A stretch of DNA of 30,821 bases from Stenotrophomonas maltophilia (GCA_002387845.1 DGLB01000082.1:520-31340), one strand, 5' to 3'; shown: positions 17,442-25,508, numbered from the stretch's first letter. Notes: a model not told the origin generated them from the sequence alone. Made by a program: numbers and translations.

Positions 17442-18951
17442 TCCGCAAGCGGGTCACGCGGCGGCGGTCCATGGCCTCCACCTGCACGGTGTAACCCTCG
17501 TGCTCAATGGCGTCGCCTTCCACCGGCAAACGGTCCAGCTGCTGCAGCAGCAGCCCGGCCAGGGTCTGGTAGCGCGGATGACGCGGGAAGTCGATGCCGG
17601 TCAGGCGCTGCAGGTCATCCAGGGTCAGGGCCCCGTCGGCTTCCCAGCTGCCGTCGGCCTGCGCCTGCACGCCATAACCTTCATCCTGGGTGTCGGCCAG
17701 GTCGCCGGCAATCGCCGCCAGCAGGTCGTTGGCGGTGACCAGGCCTTCCACGCTGCCGTACTCGTCAACCACGACCGCCACCGGTACCGGTTGTTCGCGG
17801 ATCACCTCCAGCGCCTGCAGCACGCTGGCGCTGGAAATCACATAAGCCGGCTCGCGCAGCGCATCCTGCAGTGACAGCGGTTTGCCCTTCAGCACGCCAG
17901 CCAGCAGGTCGCGGCTCTGCACGATGCCCTGCACCTGGTCCAGGTCGCCTTCGGCCACCAGCATGCGGGTGTGCGGCGAGTCGATCAGCTTCTGCATCGC
18001 ATGTGCCTCACCGCGACCGACATCGATCCATTCCAGGTCGGCACGCACCGTCATCACGCTGGACACCGGGCGATCGGCCAGGCTGAGCACGCTGCGGATC
18101 ATGTCCTGCTCGGCCGGTTCCAGGCGCTCTTCGTCCGCACCTTCTTCGCGGTCGTCGTCATGCCCCTGCCTGGGCTGTGCGCCGAGCATGCGCAGCACGG
18201 CATCGGCCGTGCGCTGGCGGAACGGCAGGCGCTTTTCGTTGCGCTCCCGATTGAAGCGCACCCACTGGTTGAAGCTTTCGACCAGGATCGAGAAGGCGAT
18301 GGCGGCGTACAGGTAACCCTTCGGGATCTTGTAGCCCAGGCCCTCGGCGACCAGGCTGAAACCGATCATCAACAGGAAGCCCAGGCACAGCACCACCACG
18401 GTGGGGTGCTTGTTGACGAAGCGGGTCAGCGGCTTGCTGGCCAGCATCATCACCGCCATGGCGATGGTCACGGCGGCGTACATCACGCCCAGGTGGTCGA
18501 CCATGCCGACCGCGGTGATCACCGAGTCCAGCGAGAACACCGCATCAAGCACGACGATCTGGGTGACCACAGCGGCGAAGCTGGCATACACCTTGCTGCC
18601 ATTTTCGTTGTGTTCACGGCCTTCCAGGCGCTCGTGCAGCTCCATGGTGCCCTTGAACAGCAGGAACAGGCCGCCGCCCAGCAGAATCAGGTCGCGTCCG
18701 GAGAAGCTGTGCCCGAACAGGTCGAACAGGGGCTCGGTCAGCTTCATGATCCACGACAGCGCCGCCAGCAGCACCAGCCGCATCAGCAGTGCCAGGGTCA
18801 GGCCGATCATCCGTGCGCGGTCGCGCTGGTGGGGTGGCAGCTTGTCCGCCAGGATCGCAATGAACACCAGGTTGTCGATGCCCAATACGATTTCGAGCAC
18901 CACCAGGGTTGCAAGACCCAGCCAGATGTTGGGGTCAGCGAGCCATTCCAT
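17407..18951 (-). CDS. TerC-type membrane protein with CBS pair and CorC domain
   Basis: A 514-aa inner-membrane protein. The N-terminal TerC domain (about 1-230) has seven or more helices with the acidic motif EIVLGIDNLVFI (Glu20, Asp26) and the second copy DAVFSLDSVITAVG. A linker rich in charged residues leads to a CBS pair (about 305-425) and a CorC_HlyC domain (about 435-510). TerC proteins are linked to manganese homeostasis and, in some bacteria, to metal loading of secreted proteins. The ATG at 18951 matches the family start; the longer frame runs into the repeat. It overlaps the convergent Rid gene by 35 bp. Confidence 0.9.
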   Translation of the reverse strand: MEWLADPNIWLGLATLVVLEIVLGIDNLVFIAILADKLPPHQRDRARMIGLTLALLMRLVLLAALSWIMKLTEPLFDLFGHSFSGRDLILLGGGLFLLFKGTMELHERLEGREHNENGSKVYASFAAVVTQIVVLDAVFSLDSVITAVGMVDHLGVMYAAVTIAMAVMMLASKPLTRFVNKHPTVVVLCLGFLLMIGFSLVAEGLGYKIPKGYLYAAIAFSILVESFNQWVRFNRERNEKRLPFRQRTADAVLRMLGAQPRQGHDDDREEGADEERLEPAEQDMIRSVLSLADRPVSSVMTVRADLEWIDVGRGEAHAMQKLIDSPHTRMLVAEGDLDQVQGIVQSRDLLAGVLKGKPLSLQDALREPAYVISSASVLQALEVIREQPVPVAVVVDEYGSVEGLVTANDLLAAIAGDLADTQDEGYGVQAQADGSWEADGALTLDDLQRLTGIDFPRHPRYQTLAGLLLQQLDRLPVEGDAIEHEGYTVQVEAMDRRRVTRLRITASTATLPPP

Positions 18952-18983
18952 TACGTAACTCTCATTGAAAAAGGAGGGGTGTC

Positions 18984-19053
18984 GTAGCGCCGGGTCTTGC
19001 CCGGCTGGCGACCCTGCCGGCACCGCGTGCAGCCGGGCAGAGCCCGGCGCTAC
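18984..19053. repeat. Inverted pair of SMAG-type REPs
   Basis: A GTAG-headed unit (18984) and its mirror image (ending CTAC at 19053) flank about 22 bp. The right-hand GTAG holds the TAG stop of the XRE regulator gene. Confidence 0.85.
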
Positions 19054-19253
19054 GGTTCATGCGTCATCAGATCGCCGGGCTGGCACTGCAGCTCGCGGCA
19101 GATCGCGTCCAGCGTGGAAAAGCGGATCGCTTTGGCCTTGCCGGTCTTCAGGATCGAAAGATTGGCCAGCGTGATGTCCACGCGCACGGACAGCTCTGAA
19201 AGCGTCATACCCCGCTTGGCCAGCATCTGGTCCAGGGTGATGACCACCGCCAT
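19050..19253 (-). CDS. Small XRE-family regulator
   Basis: A 67-aa helix-turn-helix protein (LDQMLAKRGMTLSELSVRV, then DITLANLSILKTGKAKAI, then CRELQCQPGDL), the short Cro/C1 type usually paired with DUF2975 membrane proteins. Its ATG overlaps the DUF2975 stop (TGATG). It may bind the dyad in front of its operon. The TAG stop comes from the head of the flanking REP. Confidence 0.88.
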   Translation of the reverse strand: MAVVITLDQMLAKRGMTLSELSVRVDITLANLSILKTGKAKAIRFSTLDAICRELQCQPGDLMTHEP

Positions 19254-19798
19254 CAGACCACGCCGTCCAGGTCTTCGCGCATGGCGGCACCGGCTTCGAA
19301 CACGCGCGCCATCACGAACAGCATCAGCACCGCGATCAGGCCGGTGATCGACATGCCGCCACCCACCTCCATCCAGGCGAACGCCGGGCCCATCCAGCTG
19401 GCATGCAGGCCAATGGCAATCGACAGCAGCTCCATTGCCAGCATCAGCCAGGCCATGCGCCGCAGCCGCAGGGCGTGACCATGCGCGAACAGGTGCCCGC
19501 CGCGCACCGCACGCACGAAGCGCTGCAGGTGGCGCAGGAACACCAGGCCGATGCTGAGCAGCACCACGATGCCCAGCAGACCCAGGCTGAAGTGGGGGAA
19601 CAGCCACTGCTGCCGGGCCTGTTCCGCCGTGAGACCAGCCGACTGCAGCAGCCAGCTGCGGTCGAAATACACCACGGGGAAGGCGCACAGGGCGGCCAGG
19701 ATGCCCAGCCAGCACAGGGCCATGACGGCGCGCAGTGCGATGCGGGTGAGGTGAACGATGTCGCCCGACGCAGCAGGTCGGTCGGTACTGCCTGCCAC
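19253..19798 (-). CDS. DUF2975-type membrane protein
   Basis: A 181-aa inner-membrane protein of the DUF2975 family with about four helices (for example AVMALCWLGILAALCAFPVVYF and ITGLIAVLMLFVMARVF), followed by a small XRE regulator as in many bacteria. Function is unknown; in this family the membrane protein probably modulates the regulator. The start is GTG 19798, supported by GGAGG 5 nt upstream. A 7-bp hairpin (19815-19834) sits between the likely promoter and the ribosome site. Confidence 0.8.
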   Translation of the reverse strand: MAGSTDRPAASGDIVHLTRIALRAVMALCWLGILAALCAFPVVYFDRSWLLQSAGLTAEQARQQWLFPHFSLGLLGIVVLLSIGLVFLRHLQRFVRAVRGGHLFAHGHALRLRRMAWLMLAMELLSIAIGLHASWMGPAFAWMEVGGGMSITGLIAVLMLFVMARVFEAGAAMREDLDGVV

Positions 19799-19814
19799 GC
19801 GGGCCTCCGGGATG

Positions 19815-19849
19815 GACGGCCGCCAGTGGCCGTCTGTTTATTGATAAAC
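19815..19849 (-). promoter_or_regulatory. Candidate operator and leader hairpin of the DUF2975-XRE operon
   Basis: GTTTAT and ATAAAC with a 2-bp centre (19836-19849) lie in an AT-rich patch. On the minus strand TTATC occurs twice, 7 bp apart. Between this and the ribosome site is a perfect 7-bp hairpin (GACGGCC, 6-nt loop, GGCCGTC; 19815-19834). Autoregulation by the small XRE protein is inferred. Confidence 0.5.
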
Positions 19850-19919
19850 GATAAGTCGGGCAGCTGTCCAGCCCCGTATCGCGCGATAGGCGTTACGTGA
19901 AGACGGTATTAACGGAAAA

Positions 19920-19948
19920 TTGACATCAGCATGAACAGCGGGCAGAGT
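19920..19948 (+). promoter_or_regulatory. Possible promoter of the outer membrane protein
   Basis: A consensus TTGACA (19920-19925) is followed after 17 bp by CAGAGT, which matches only three of six -10 positions. It lies 46 bp before the start codon. Weak support. Confidence 0.3.
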
Positions 19949-19993
19949 TGGCTCCGCCCGGATGGGCACCAAAAACTCCCTGGAAGGATTTCA

Positions 19994-20542
19994 ATGAAGA
20001 AGTACATCTCCCTGGCCGCTGCCGTTGCACTGGCCACCCTGTCCACCAACGCCTTCGCGGGCCAGGCTTTTGTCCGCGGTGAACTGGGCAGCAGCGAAAC
20101 CGAAGTCAGCTTCGATGGTTTCCGTGGCAGCGAATCCGACACGGCCGCCATCCTCGGCGGTGGTTACTGGTTCACCCCGAACATCGGCGTCGAAGGCCAT
20201 GTGGGCTCGCTGTACAACAAGAGCGTGGGCTACGACGAAGAGCTGGACCTGGTCTCGATCGGTGCCGGCCTGGTGGCCAAGAAGAACTTCGGCGCGGACA
20301 ACACCGGCTTCTTCATCGGTGCCCGCGCAGGCATTGCGCGCATGACCGCGCAGGTTCGCGAAGACACCTGGGACGTGGTCGATGACGAAAGCTCGACCAA
20401 GCCGTACTACGGCGTGAACGTCGGCTATGACTTCAATCGTCGTTGGGGCCTGAGCCTGAACTACGACCGCCGCCAGGGTGAGTTCAGCGGCGTGGACGTG
20501 GACGTGGACACCTACAGCCTGGGTGGCGAGTTCCGCTTCTGA
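19994..20542 (+). CDS. Outer membrane beta-barrel protein
   Basis: A 182-aa exported protein. The signal peptide (MKKYISLAAAVALATLSTNAFA, cleaved before GQAF) precedes about eight amphipathic strands, and the last residue is Phe (GGEFRF), which the BAM complex recognises. The small eight-strand size suits the OmpA/OmpX-like barrel group. Gene family members in xanthomonads are often called Ax21-like or OmpA-like, but I cannot assign one. The ATG at 19994 follows GGAAGGA. A strong terminator follows at 20636. Confidence 0.85.
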   Translation: MKKYISLAAAVALATLSTNAFAGQAFVRGELGSSETEVSFDGFRGSESDTAAILGGGYWFTPNIGVEGHVGSLYNKSVGYDEELDLVSIGAGLVAKKNFGADNTGFFIGARAGIARMTAQVREDTWDVVDDESSTKPYYGVNVGYDFNRRWGLSLNYDRRQGEFSGVDVDVDTYSLGGEFRF

Positions 20543-20550
20543 CAAGCACG

Positions 20551-20601
20551 GCAGCCGGGCAAGCCCGGCGCTACGGAGCAGCCGGGCAAGCCCGGCTCTA
20601 C
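20551..20601 (-). repeat. Two tandem SMAG-type REPs
   Basis: Two 24-bp units in the same direction (20551-20574 and 20578-20601), each ending CTAC on the plus strand, 27 bp apart. They lie 9 bp after the stop of the barrel gene. Confidence 0.85.
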
Positions 20602-20635
20602 GGTGCGGGAGTTACCAGCATCCTCGTCGATGCGG

Positions 20636-20668
20636 ACGGCAGGCCGGCAACGGTCTGCCGTTTTTTTT
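20636..20668 (+). terminator. Rho-independent terminator of the outer membrane protein gene
   Basis: An 11-bp stem (ACGGCAGGCCG with its complement, one G-U pair) closes a GCAA tetraloop, followed by eight T. It is the clearest intrinsic terminator in the window. Confidence 0.9.
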
Positions 20669-20716
20669 GCCTGTGCGGGTGTACGCTCGGCGCACACAAC
20701 GGTGCTGGAGGGTGCG

Positions 20717-21121
20717 ATGGCGAAGGTGACCGGAATTGGCGGGGTGTTCTTCAAGGCACGCGGTGACCGCAAGGAACTGGCCGACTGGTACCGCCAGCAT
20801 CTGGGCATGGCGCTGGAGGATTTTGGCGGCGCGGTGCTGCGCTGGCCCGATGACCGCGCGGATGATGGCGGCTTGACCGTGTGGCACGTCGCGGAGCGCG
20901 ACACGCAGTGGTTCAGCCCAAGCGACTCGGCCTTCATGATCAACTACCGGGTGGACGACCTGGACGCGTTGCTGGTGCAGCTGCGTGAGGCCGGCGTGCA
21001 GGTGGTGGCCGGGCCGGAGCAGCACGAGAACGGCGCGTTCGCGTGGATTGTGGACCCCGACGGCAACAAGGTGGAGCTGTGGCAGCCCAAGGCGTGGGAC
21101 CCGGAGCGTCGCCCGGGCTGA
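20717..21121 (+). CDS. VOC-family protein (glyoxalase/bleomycin-resistance fold)
   Basis: A 134-aa single-domain vicinal-oxygen-chelate protein with two beta-alpha-beta-beta-beta halves: GGVFFKARGDRKELADWYRQHLG opens the first, MINYRVDDLDALLVQL the second, and VDPDGNKVELWQP closes it, with a Glu typical of the metal ligand position. Substrate is unknown; the family includes glyoxalases, dioxygenases and antibiotic-binding proteins. A ribosome site (TGGAGG) precedes the ATG at 20717. Confidence 0.85.
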   Translation: MAKVTGIGGVFFKARGDRKELADWYRQHLGMALEDFGGAVLRWPDDRADDGGLTVWHVAERDTQWFSPSDSAFMINYRVDDLDALLVQLREAGVQVVAGPEQHENGAFAWIVDPDGNKVELWQPKAWDPERRPG

Positions 21122-21210
21122 ACCGGTAAGCCGAAGGCGCTCGCTTTCACGCGGCATCGCGCGGGCGTTGCCGATAGTGGAGGCATGTCTGCGTCTTGCC
21201 TCCTTCCCCG

Positions 21211-23361
21211 ATGCCGTTGATTCCCGAGCGTGTGCGACGATTGCCTTGGCCATGGCGTACCGCGCTGCTGTGGTTCCTGGCGATCTACGCGGTGTACCTG
21301 CTGGCCGGCAACGTGTTTCTCAACACGCCGCTGTTCGAGACGGTGGTGAACCGCAAGCCGGAGAAGTTCACCCTGCAGACCGGGCCTGCCGTGACCCTGC
21401 TGCCGGGGCACGCGATTGTGTGGAACATCCGCATTCGTGGCCAGGCCAACCACACGGTGTATGTCTTCCGCGCCGAACGGGCCAGCGCGTGGATCTCGCT
21501 GCCGGCGCTGGTGCGGCGTGAAGTGCATATTCCCCGCATCAACGCGACCGATGTCGAAGCGGAGATCGAGCGCGTCGAGAAAGCCATTCCGCCACCGCCG
21601 CGCGGTGACCGCGGCTGGGTGATGCGGCTGGACGCGATCCATAGCGACAGCATCCACAGTGCCCGTTTCGGCAAATTGATGATTGCCGGCAAGGGCGATG
21701 CCACGGTCGGCTTCGTCAAGCAGATCAAGGGCGGCCCGTCGGAGCTGCTGGATTCCACCGCAGGCTTCAAGGACGCCACGTTGAGCTGGGAGGGGGTGAC
21801 CCTGCTGGAGCAGACGCGGCTGGATGCGCGCTTTGGTTACCCGCGTCATTACCGCGACGAAGCGCCGGGCATCCGCAAGTTCGGGCTGGTGCAGGCCAGC
21901 CTGGAGATCGAGGGGCGCAGTCGTGCGCTGCAGATCGACACCGCCGGGGCGCACGCCAAGGTTGGCACGGCACCGGCTGAGGCCCACATCAAAGGTGCGC
22001 TCGGGTTGGATCGCGGTGAACTGCGACCGGGCAGCCGGCTGGTGTGGCGTTTGCCGCTGCATGCCGGCGTGCACGCCACCGACCGCGGGCTGCTGGCGTT
22101 GCAGCTGGACGTGGCCCAGGACATCCGCGTGCAGGCCCGGTTGCCACGTGATGAGGAAACCGGCAGCGAGCTGGATGCAGACCTGAAGGTGGCGGGGCGG
22201 AAGATTCCATTCGAAGACCCGGCCACCCTGCTGCCGCGCCTGTCCGGGCAGGTGCGCGGGGCGTGGCAGTTCGAGTCGTTGAACTGGATTGCGGATCTGT
22301 TCGTGCGCAAACCGTGGTTCCATCTGGATGGCGGCGGCCTGCTCAATGCGGACCTGAAGGTGGTGGATGGACAGCTGGCCGCGGGCAGCACGCTGGACAT
22401 TCCCAAGGTGGCCGCCGTGGCAGACGTGGCCGGTGTACGCATGCAGGGCGATGCGCGGGCGACGGGGCGGATTGCAGCCGGCAAGCCGGCGCAGGCGCAT
22501 CTGGATGTGCGCATACCGGCGTTTCGTGCGGCGGCGTCAGGCGAGAAGCAGGTGCTGTTCGAGGGGCAGAACATGGACCTGGCGCTGCAGGCGGATGCCC
22601 GGTTGCAGCAGATGCGCGACACCCTGCAGTCGCGGCTGCAGTTCACCGACGCGCGGGTGCCGGACCTGACCGCGTACAACCGTTACCTGGGCGAGGGCAG
22701 CGTGCGGTTGCTGGGCGGGACCGGCCTGCTGAGCGGCGATGTGGAGCTGGATACGTCGGGGCGGGTGGGGCGCGGTCGTGCTGACCTGCGCGGGCGGGGT
22801 GCCCGGTTGCAGGTGGCAGGCATGCAGTTGGCCGGTGATGCGCAGGTCAAGGCGCAGCTGAAACGCGCGGACCTGGAGGCCAGGCAGTTCGACCTGGGCG
22901 GCAGCACGGTCCTGTTGCGCAACATCCGCACCGGCGACGGCAAGGGCGACGCGACCTGGTGGGGCAACGTGACCCTGCGTGAGGGCAGGATCGACGCTGC
23001 GGCACCGTTCGAGGTGAATGCACAGACTGACGTCCGCCTGCGCGACGCGGGGCCATTGCTGGGCGTGTTTGCCGAACGCAGCGCGTACCCGCGCTGGGTG
23101 CTGGGACTGCTGGATTCGGGCGAGGTGCAGGCAACCGGACAGCTACGCTGGAAGCGCGGTGCGGTGACCATTGATGACCTGCAGGCCGAAAACGAGCGGC
23201 TGTCGCTGCGTGCGCGGTTGCAGATGGCGAAGGCGCAGAAGAAGGGCGACCTCTACCTGCGCTGGGGCGTGCTGGGAGCGGGTGTCGAGCTGGACGGTGA
23301 CCAGCGCCAATGGCATCTGGCCGGCGCGCGCGAGTGGTACGAGGGCCGCCAGACTCCGTAG
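21211..23361 (+). CDS. AsmA/YdbH-like single-pass envelope protein
   Basis: A 716-aa protein with one N-terminal transmembrane helix (about 15-35, ALLWFLAIYAVYLLAGNVF) and a long, beta-rich C-terminal part. The spacing of glycine and short strand blocks (for example LDADLKVAGRKIPF, LNADLKVVDGQLAAGS, GLLSGDVELDTSGRVG) resembles AsmA-like proteins that bridge inner and outer membrane and move phospholipids. The assignment rests on overall architecture only. The start is uncertain: ATG 21211 has no ribosome site, and TTG 21196 lies 12 nt after GGAGG. The TAG stop is the TAG of a REP. Confidence 0.55.
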   Translation: MPLIPERVRRLPWPWRTALLWFLAIYAVYLLAGNVFLNTPLFETVVNRKPEKFTLQTGPAVTLLPGHAIVWNIRIRGQANHTVYVFRAERASAWISLPALVRREVHIPRINATDVEAEIERVEKAIPPPPRGDRGWVMRLDAIHSDSIHSARFGKLMIAGKGDATVGFVKQIKGGPSELLDSTAGFKDATLSWEGVTLLEQTRLDARFGYPRHYRDEAPGIRKFGLVQASLEIEGRSRALQIDTAGAHAKVGTAPAEAHIKGALGLDRGELRPGSRLVWRLPLHAGVHATDRGLLALQLDVAQDIRVQARLPRDEETGSELDADLKVAGRKIPFEDPATLLPRLSGQVRGAWQFESLNWIADLFVRKPWFHLDGGGLLNADLKVVDGQLAAGSTLDIPKVAAVADVAGVRMQGDARATGRIAAGKPAQAHLDVRIPAFRAAASGEKQVLFEGQNMDLALQADARLQQMRDTLQSRLQFTDARVPDLTAYNRYLGEGSVRLLGGTGLLSGDVELDTSGRVGRGRADLRGRGARLQVAGMQLAGDAQVKAQLKRADLEARQFDLGGSTVLLRNIRTGDGKGDATWWGNVTLREGRIDAAAPFEVNAQTDVRLRDAGPLLGVFAERSAYPRWVLGLLDSGEVQATGQLRWKRGAVTIDDLQAENERLSLRARLQMAKAQKKGDLYLRWGVLGAGVELDGDQRQWHLAGAREWYEGRQTP

Positions 23362-23381
23362 AGCCGGGCTGGCCCGGCTGC
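23358..23381 (+). repeat. SMAG-type REP
   Basis: One 24-bp unit headed by GTAG, whose TAG is the stop codon of the AsmA-like gene. Confidence 0.85.
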
Positions 23382-23399
23382 TCCTCGCGACCCTGCCGA

Positions 23400-23567
23400 T
23401 CAACGCGGCTCATTCATCACGCACGCGGCGGGTTCCGTAGGGCATTCCGACCGTTCATGACACGCAGGGCGTGTCACCACGCCTTCCTCGGACTCCACCA
23501 TCTGCCGCGCCAGCTCCGCACTGGCCACGTGCCCCTGCAGGAACAACAACCCTTCGTAGATGTTCAT
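23400..23567 (-). CDS. Small protein of unknown function, divergent from LysR
   Basis: A 55-aa frame beginning MNIYEGLLFLQGHVASAEL, preceded by GAGGTG 6 nt upstream. The first half is well formed (amphipathic helix, no rare features); the second half (CHERSECPTEPAACVMNEPR) is Cys-rich and looks like translated repeat, with a perfect 8-bp hairpin inside (23458-23476). The N-terminus is the most credible part. It is divergent from the LysR gene at 23669, a common arrangement for regulated partners. I do not recognise its family. Confidence 0.5.
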   Translation of the reverse strand: MNIYEGLLFLQGHVASAELARQMVESEEGVVTRPACHERSECPTEPAACVMNEPR

Positions 23568-23646
23568 GGCTTCACCTCAAGGCTTGAATGGCCGTCATCT
23601 TGAGCGCACCATCAGCGCCGGAAAAGCGACATTTCCGCAACCTTGT

Positions 23647-23663
23647 CTTGAACAGGATTCAAG
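23647..23663. promoter_or_regulatory. Candidate LysR operator
   Basis: CTTGAA and TTCAAG, 5 bp apart, end 5 bp before the lysR start codon and fit T-N11-A. A second palindrome, TCAAGGCTTGA (23577-23587), lies next to the small divergent gene. Autoregulation is likely. Confidence 0.5.
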
Positions 23664-23668
23664 TCTCA

Positions 23669-24541
23669 ATGTCCCGCATGCCGCTGCAGTCGCTGCACAA
23701 TTTCGTGGTGGCTGCCCGCCTGGGCAACCTCACCCGTGCCGCCGAATCCATGAACCTGACGGTGAGCGCGCTCAGCCACCAGATGCGCCAGCTGGAGCAG
23801 CGCCTGGGCTACCCGCTGCTGCTGCGGCAGGCACGCGGGGTGCGGTTGACGCCGGAGGGTCAGCGCCTGCTGGAGCAGGTCGGGCCGCACCTGGACGCGA
23901 TCGGCGAGGCGTTCCAGCCCTTTGCCGCACGGCATGACCGTGTGCTGACGGTGAGCGCGGTGCCGTCGATGGCCTCGAACTGGTTGGTGCCGCGCCTGGG
24001 CCAGTTCGTGGCGGCGTATCCGCACATCGAGATCAATCTGGAGTCGACCGAGCGGCTGACCGATTTCGAGCGGCAACTGCAGGTGGATGCCGCATTGCGG
24101 GTGGGCGCGGGGCAGTGGCCGGGCGTCACCGCCGAGCCGTTGTTCGACGACTGGCTGGTGCCGATGGCCAGCCCGGCGCTGGTAGCGCGGATGGGCGGAA
24201 TGGAGGCCACCGCGTTGTCGCAATGGCCGTTGCTGGGGGATCCCGACGGCGAATGGCAGCGTTGGTTTGCACTGACCGGCGAGCGCGCACCGAGCCGCTA
24301 CGTGGCCATGCTCAACGACTCAGAATCACACCACCGGGCGGCACTAGACGGCATCGGCGTGGCATTGGGGCGGGTGACCCGGGCGCAGCTGCTGCTGCAG
24401 TCCGGGCAGCTGATCGCGTTGTCACCGCATCGGTTGAAAACCCGCTGGTCGCACTGGCTGGTGTACCCGGCGCGTTCGGCGACGCATCAGGGGTTTCTGG
24501 CGTTTCGGGAATGGGTGATGGCGCAGGCAGCCAACATGTAG
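23669..24541 (+). CDS. LysR-family transcriptional regulator (GcvA-like)
   Basis: A 290-aa regulator with a winged helix (LHNFVVAARLGNLTRAAESM, then TVSALSHQMRQLEQRLG at about 32-48) and an effector domain (about 90-285). The pattern ALSHQMRQLEQRLG and the SVPS-type start of the effector domain place it close to GcvA-like regulators. The ATG at 23669 is chosen because the domain begins a few residues later; ATG 23678 is an alternative. The TAG stop lies in the GTAG head of a REP. The target is probably the divergent small gene. Confidence 0.85.
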   Translation: MSRMPLQSLHNFVVAARLGNLTRAAESMNLTVSALSHQMRQLEQRLGYPLLLRQARGVRLTPEGQRLLEQVGPHLDAIGEAFQPFAARHDRVLTVSAVPSMASNWLVPRLGQFVAAYPHIEINLESTERLTDFERQLQVDAALRVGAGQWPGVTAEPLFDDWLVPMASPALVARMGGMEATALSQWPLLGDPDGEWQRWFALTGERAPSRYVAMLNDSESHHRAALDGIGVALGRVTRAQLLLQSGQLIALSPHRLKTRWSHWLVYPARSATHQGFLAFREWVMAQAANM

Positions 24542-24646
24542 AGCCGGGCTTGCCCGGCTGCGTTTGATGGGTCGTTTCGTTGCAGCCGGGCAAGCCCGGC
24601 TCTACGCCGCTGCATTTCTGGCACAGCCGGGCAAGCCCGGCTCTAC
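24538..24646. repeat. Cluster of three SMAG-type REPs between convergent genes
   Basis: Units at 24538-24561 (plus), 24582-24605 and 24624-24646 (both minus) fill the whole gap between the convergent lysR and yggS genes. The two outward GTAG heads hold the stop codons of both genes. The pair at 24538 and 24582 can fold into one larger hairpin, which could act as a two-way terminator or block RNA decay. Confidence 0.85.
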
Positions 24647-25479
24647 GCGTTGCTGGTCGGCCAATAGTGGCTGTCCGGTGTGGCTCGCGCACCGAAAATG
24701 GCCTGGCCCACCCGCACCACGGTCGCCCCTTCCTCGATGGCGATCTCGAAATCGCCGGACATGCCCATCGACAGTTCGTCCAGGCTGACGCCGGCGGGCA
24801 AGGTGGGCTGCAGGCGCTCGCGCAGTTCACGCAGGCGAACGAAGCAGGGACGCACCTGTTCGGGGTCGGGCGAAAACAGTGCCAGGGTCATCAGGCCGCG
24901 CACGCGCAGGTTGGAAAACGCCGGCAACTGCTGCACGAAGTCGGCCACTTCAATCGGATCCAGCCCGTACTTGCTGGCTTCACCGGAGGTGTTGACCTGC
25001 ACGAACACGTCCAGTTGGCGTTGCTCCAGTTCAAGGCGCTGGTCCAGCACCTGCGCCACGCGCAGGCTGTCCAGGGCCTGGAATTCGCTGGCGAAGCGGG
25101 CCACATCGCGGGCTTTGTTGGTCTGCAGGTGGCCGATCACCGACCAGCGGATGCCGAGGTCGGCCATGGCTTCGGATTTGGCCTTGGCTTCCTGCACCTT
25201 GTTTTCGCCCAGCTCGGTACAGCCGGCCTGGCAGGCCAGCCGCAGGCGGGCTTCATCGACGGTCTTGCTGACCGGCAGCAGGCGCACGCTGTGCGGGTCG
25301 CGCCCGGCACGGGTGCAGGCGGCGGCAATGCGCGCGTGCACGGCGTCCAGGTTGTGGCGGAAGTCGTCAACGGTGCTGGCCTGGGGCCAGACGGGTGGGG
25401 CAATGGACACGGGCGGGACCGGGTGCGGATGTGCCGGGATTTTCGCACGCGGTTGGGTGCCCGGTTCGATGGTTTTCAT
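24643..25479 (-). CDS. yggS: PLP homeostasis protein, YggS/PLPBP family
   Basis: A 278-aa single-domain TIM-barrel protein that binds PLP without a known enzyme activity and helps balance vitamin B6. The PLP lysine is Lys72 (LLPVSKTVD); other family marks are GENKVQEA, WSVIGHLQTNK, VNTSGEASKYG, LMTLALFSPD and LSMGMSGDFEIAIEEG. The start is doubtful. The ATG at 25479 adds about 35 Pro-rich residues before the usual beginning (VDDFRHNLDAV), and neither it nor a possible in-frame GTG further in has a clear ribosome site. The TAG stop is inside a REP. Confidence 0.92.
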   Translation of the reverse strand: MKTIEPGTQPRAKIPAHPHPVPPVSIAPPVWPQASTVDDFRHNLDAVHARIAAACTRAGRDPHSVRLLPVSKTVDEARLRLACQAGCTELGENKVQEAKAKSEAMADLGIRWSVIGHLQTNKARDVARFASEFQALDSLRVAQVLDQRLELEQRQLDVFVQVNTSGEASKYGLDPIEVADFVQQLPAFSNLRVRGLMTLALFSPDPEQVRPCFVRLRELRERLQPTLPAGVSLDELSMGMSGDFEIAIEEGATVVRVGQAIFGARATPDSHYWPTSNA

Positions 25480-25508
25480 GCGTTACCGGACGCGGAAGCG
25501 TTCACGGC

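Noticed and set aside
18952..19049. A manganese riboswitch (yybP-ykoY) before the TerC-type gene
   Set aside because: The short gap is taken up by a REP pair and I see none of the conserved riboswitch loops.
21185..21220. An 11-codon frame after GGAGG overlapping the AsmA-like start
   Set aside because: The ribosome site is only 1 nt from its ATG, which is too close. It is probably coincidental.
11240..24646. CRISPR array
   Set aside because: The repeats are palindromic, irregularly spaced and in both orientations, with GTAG heads; they are REP sequences and no cas gene is present.
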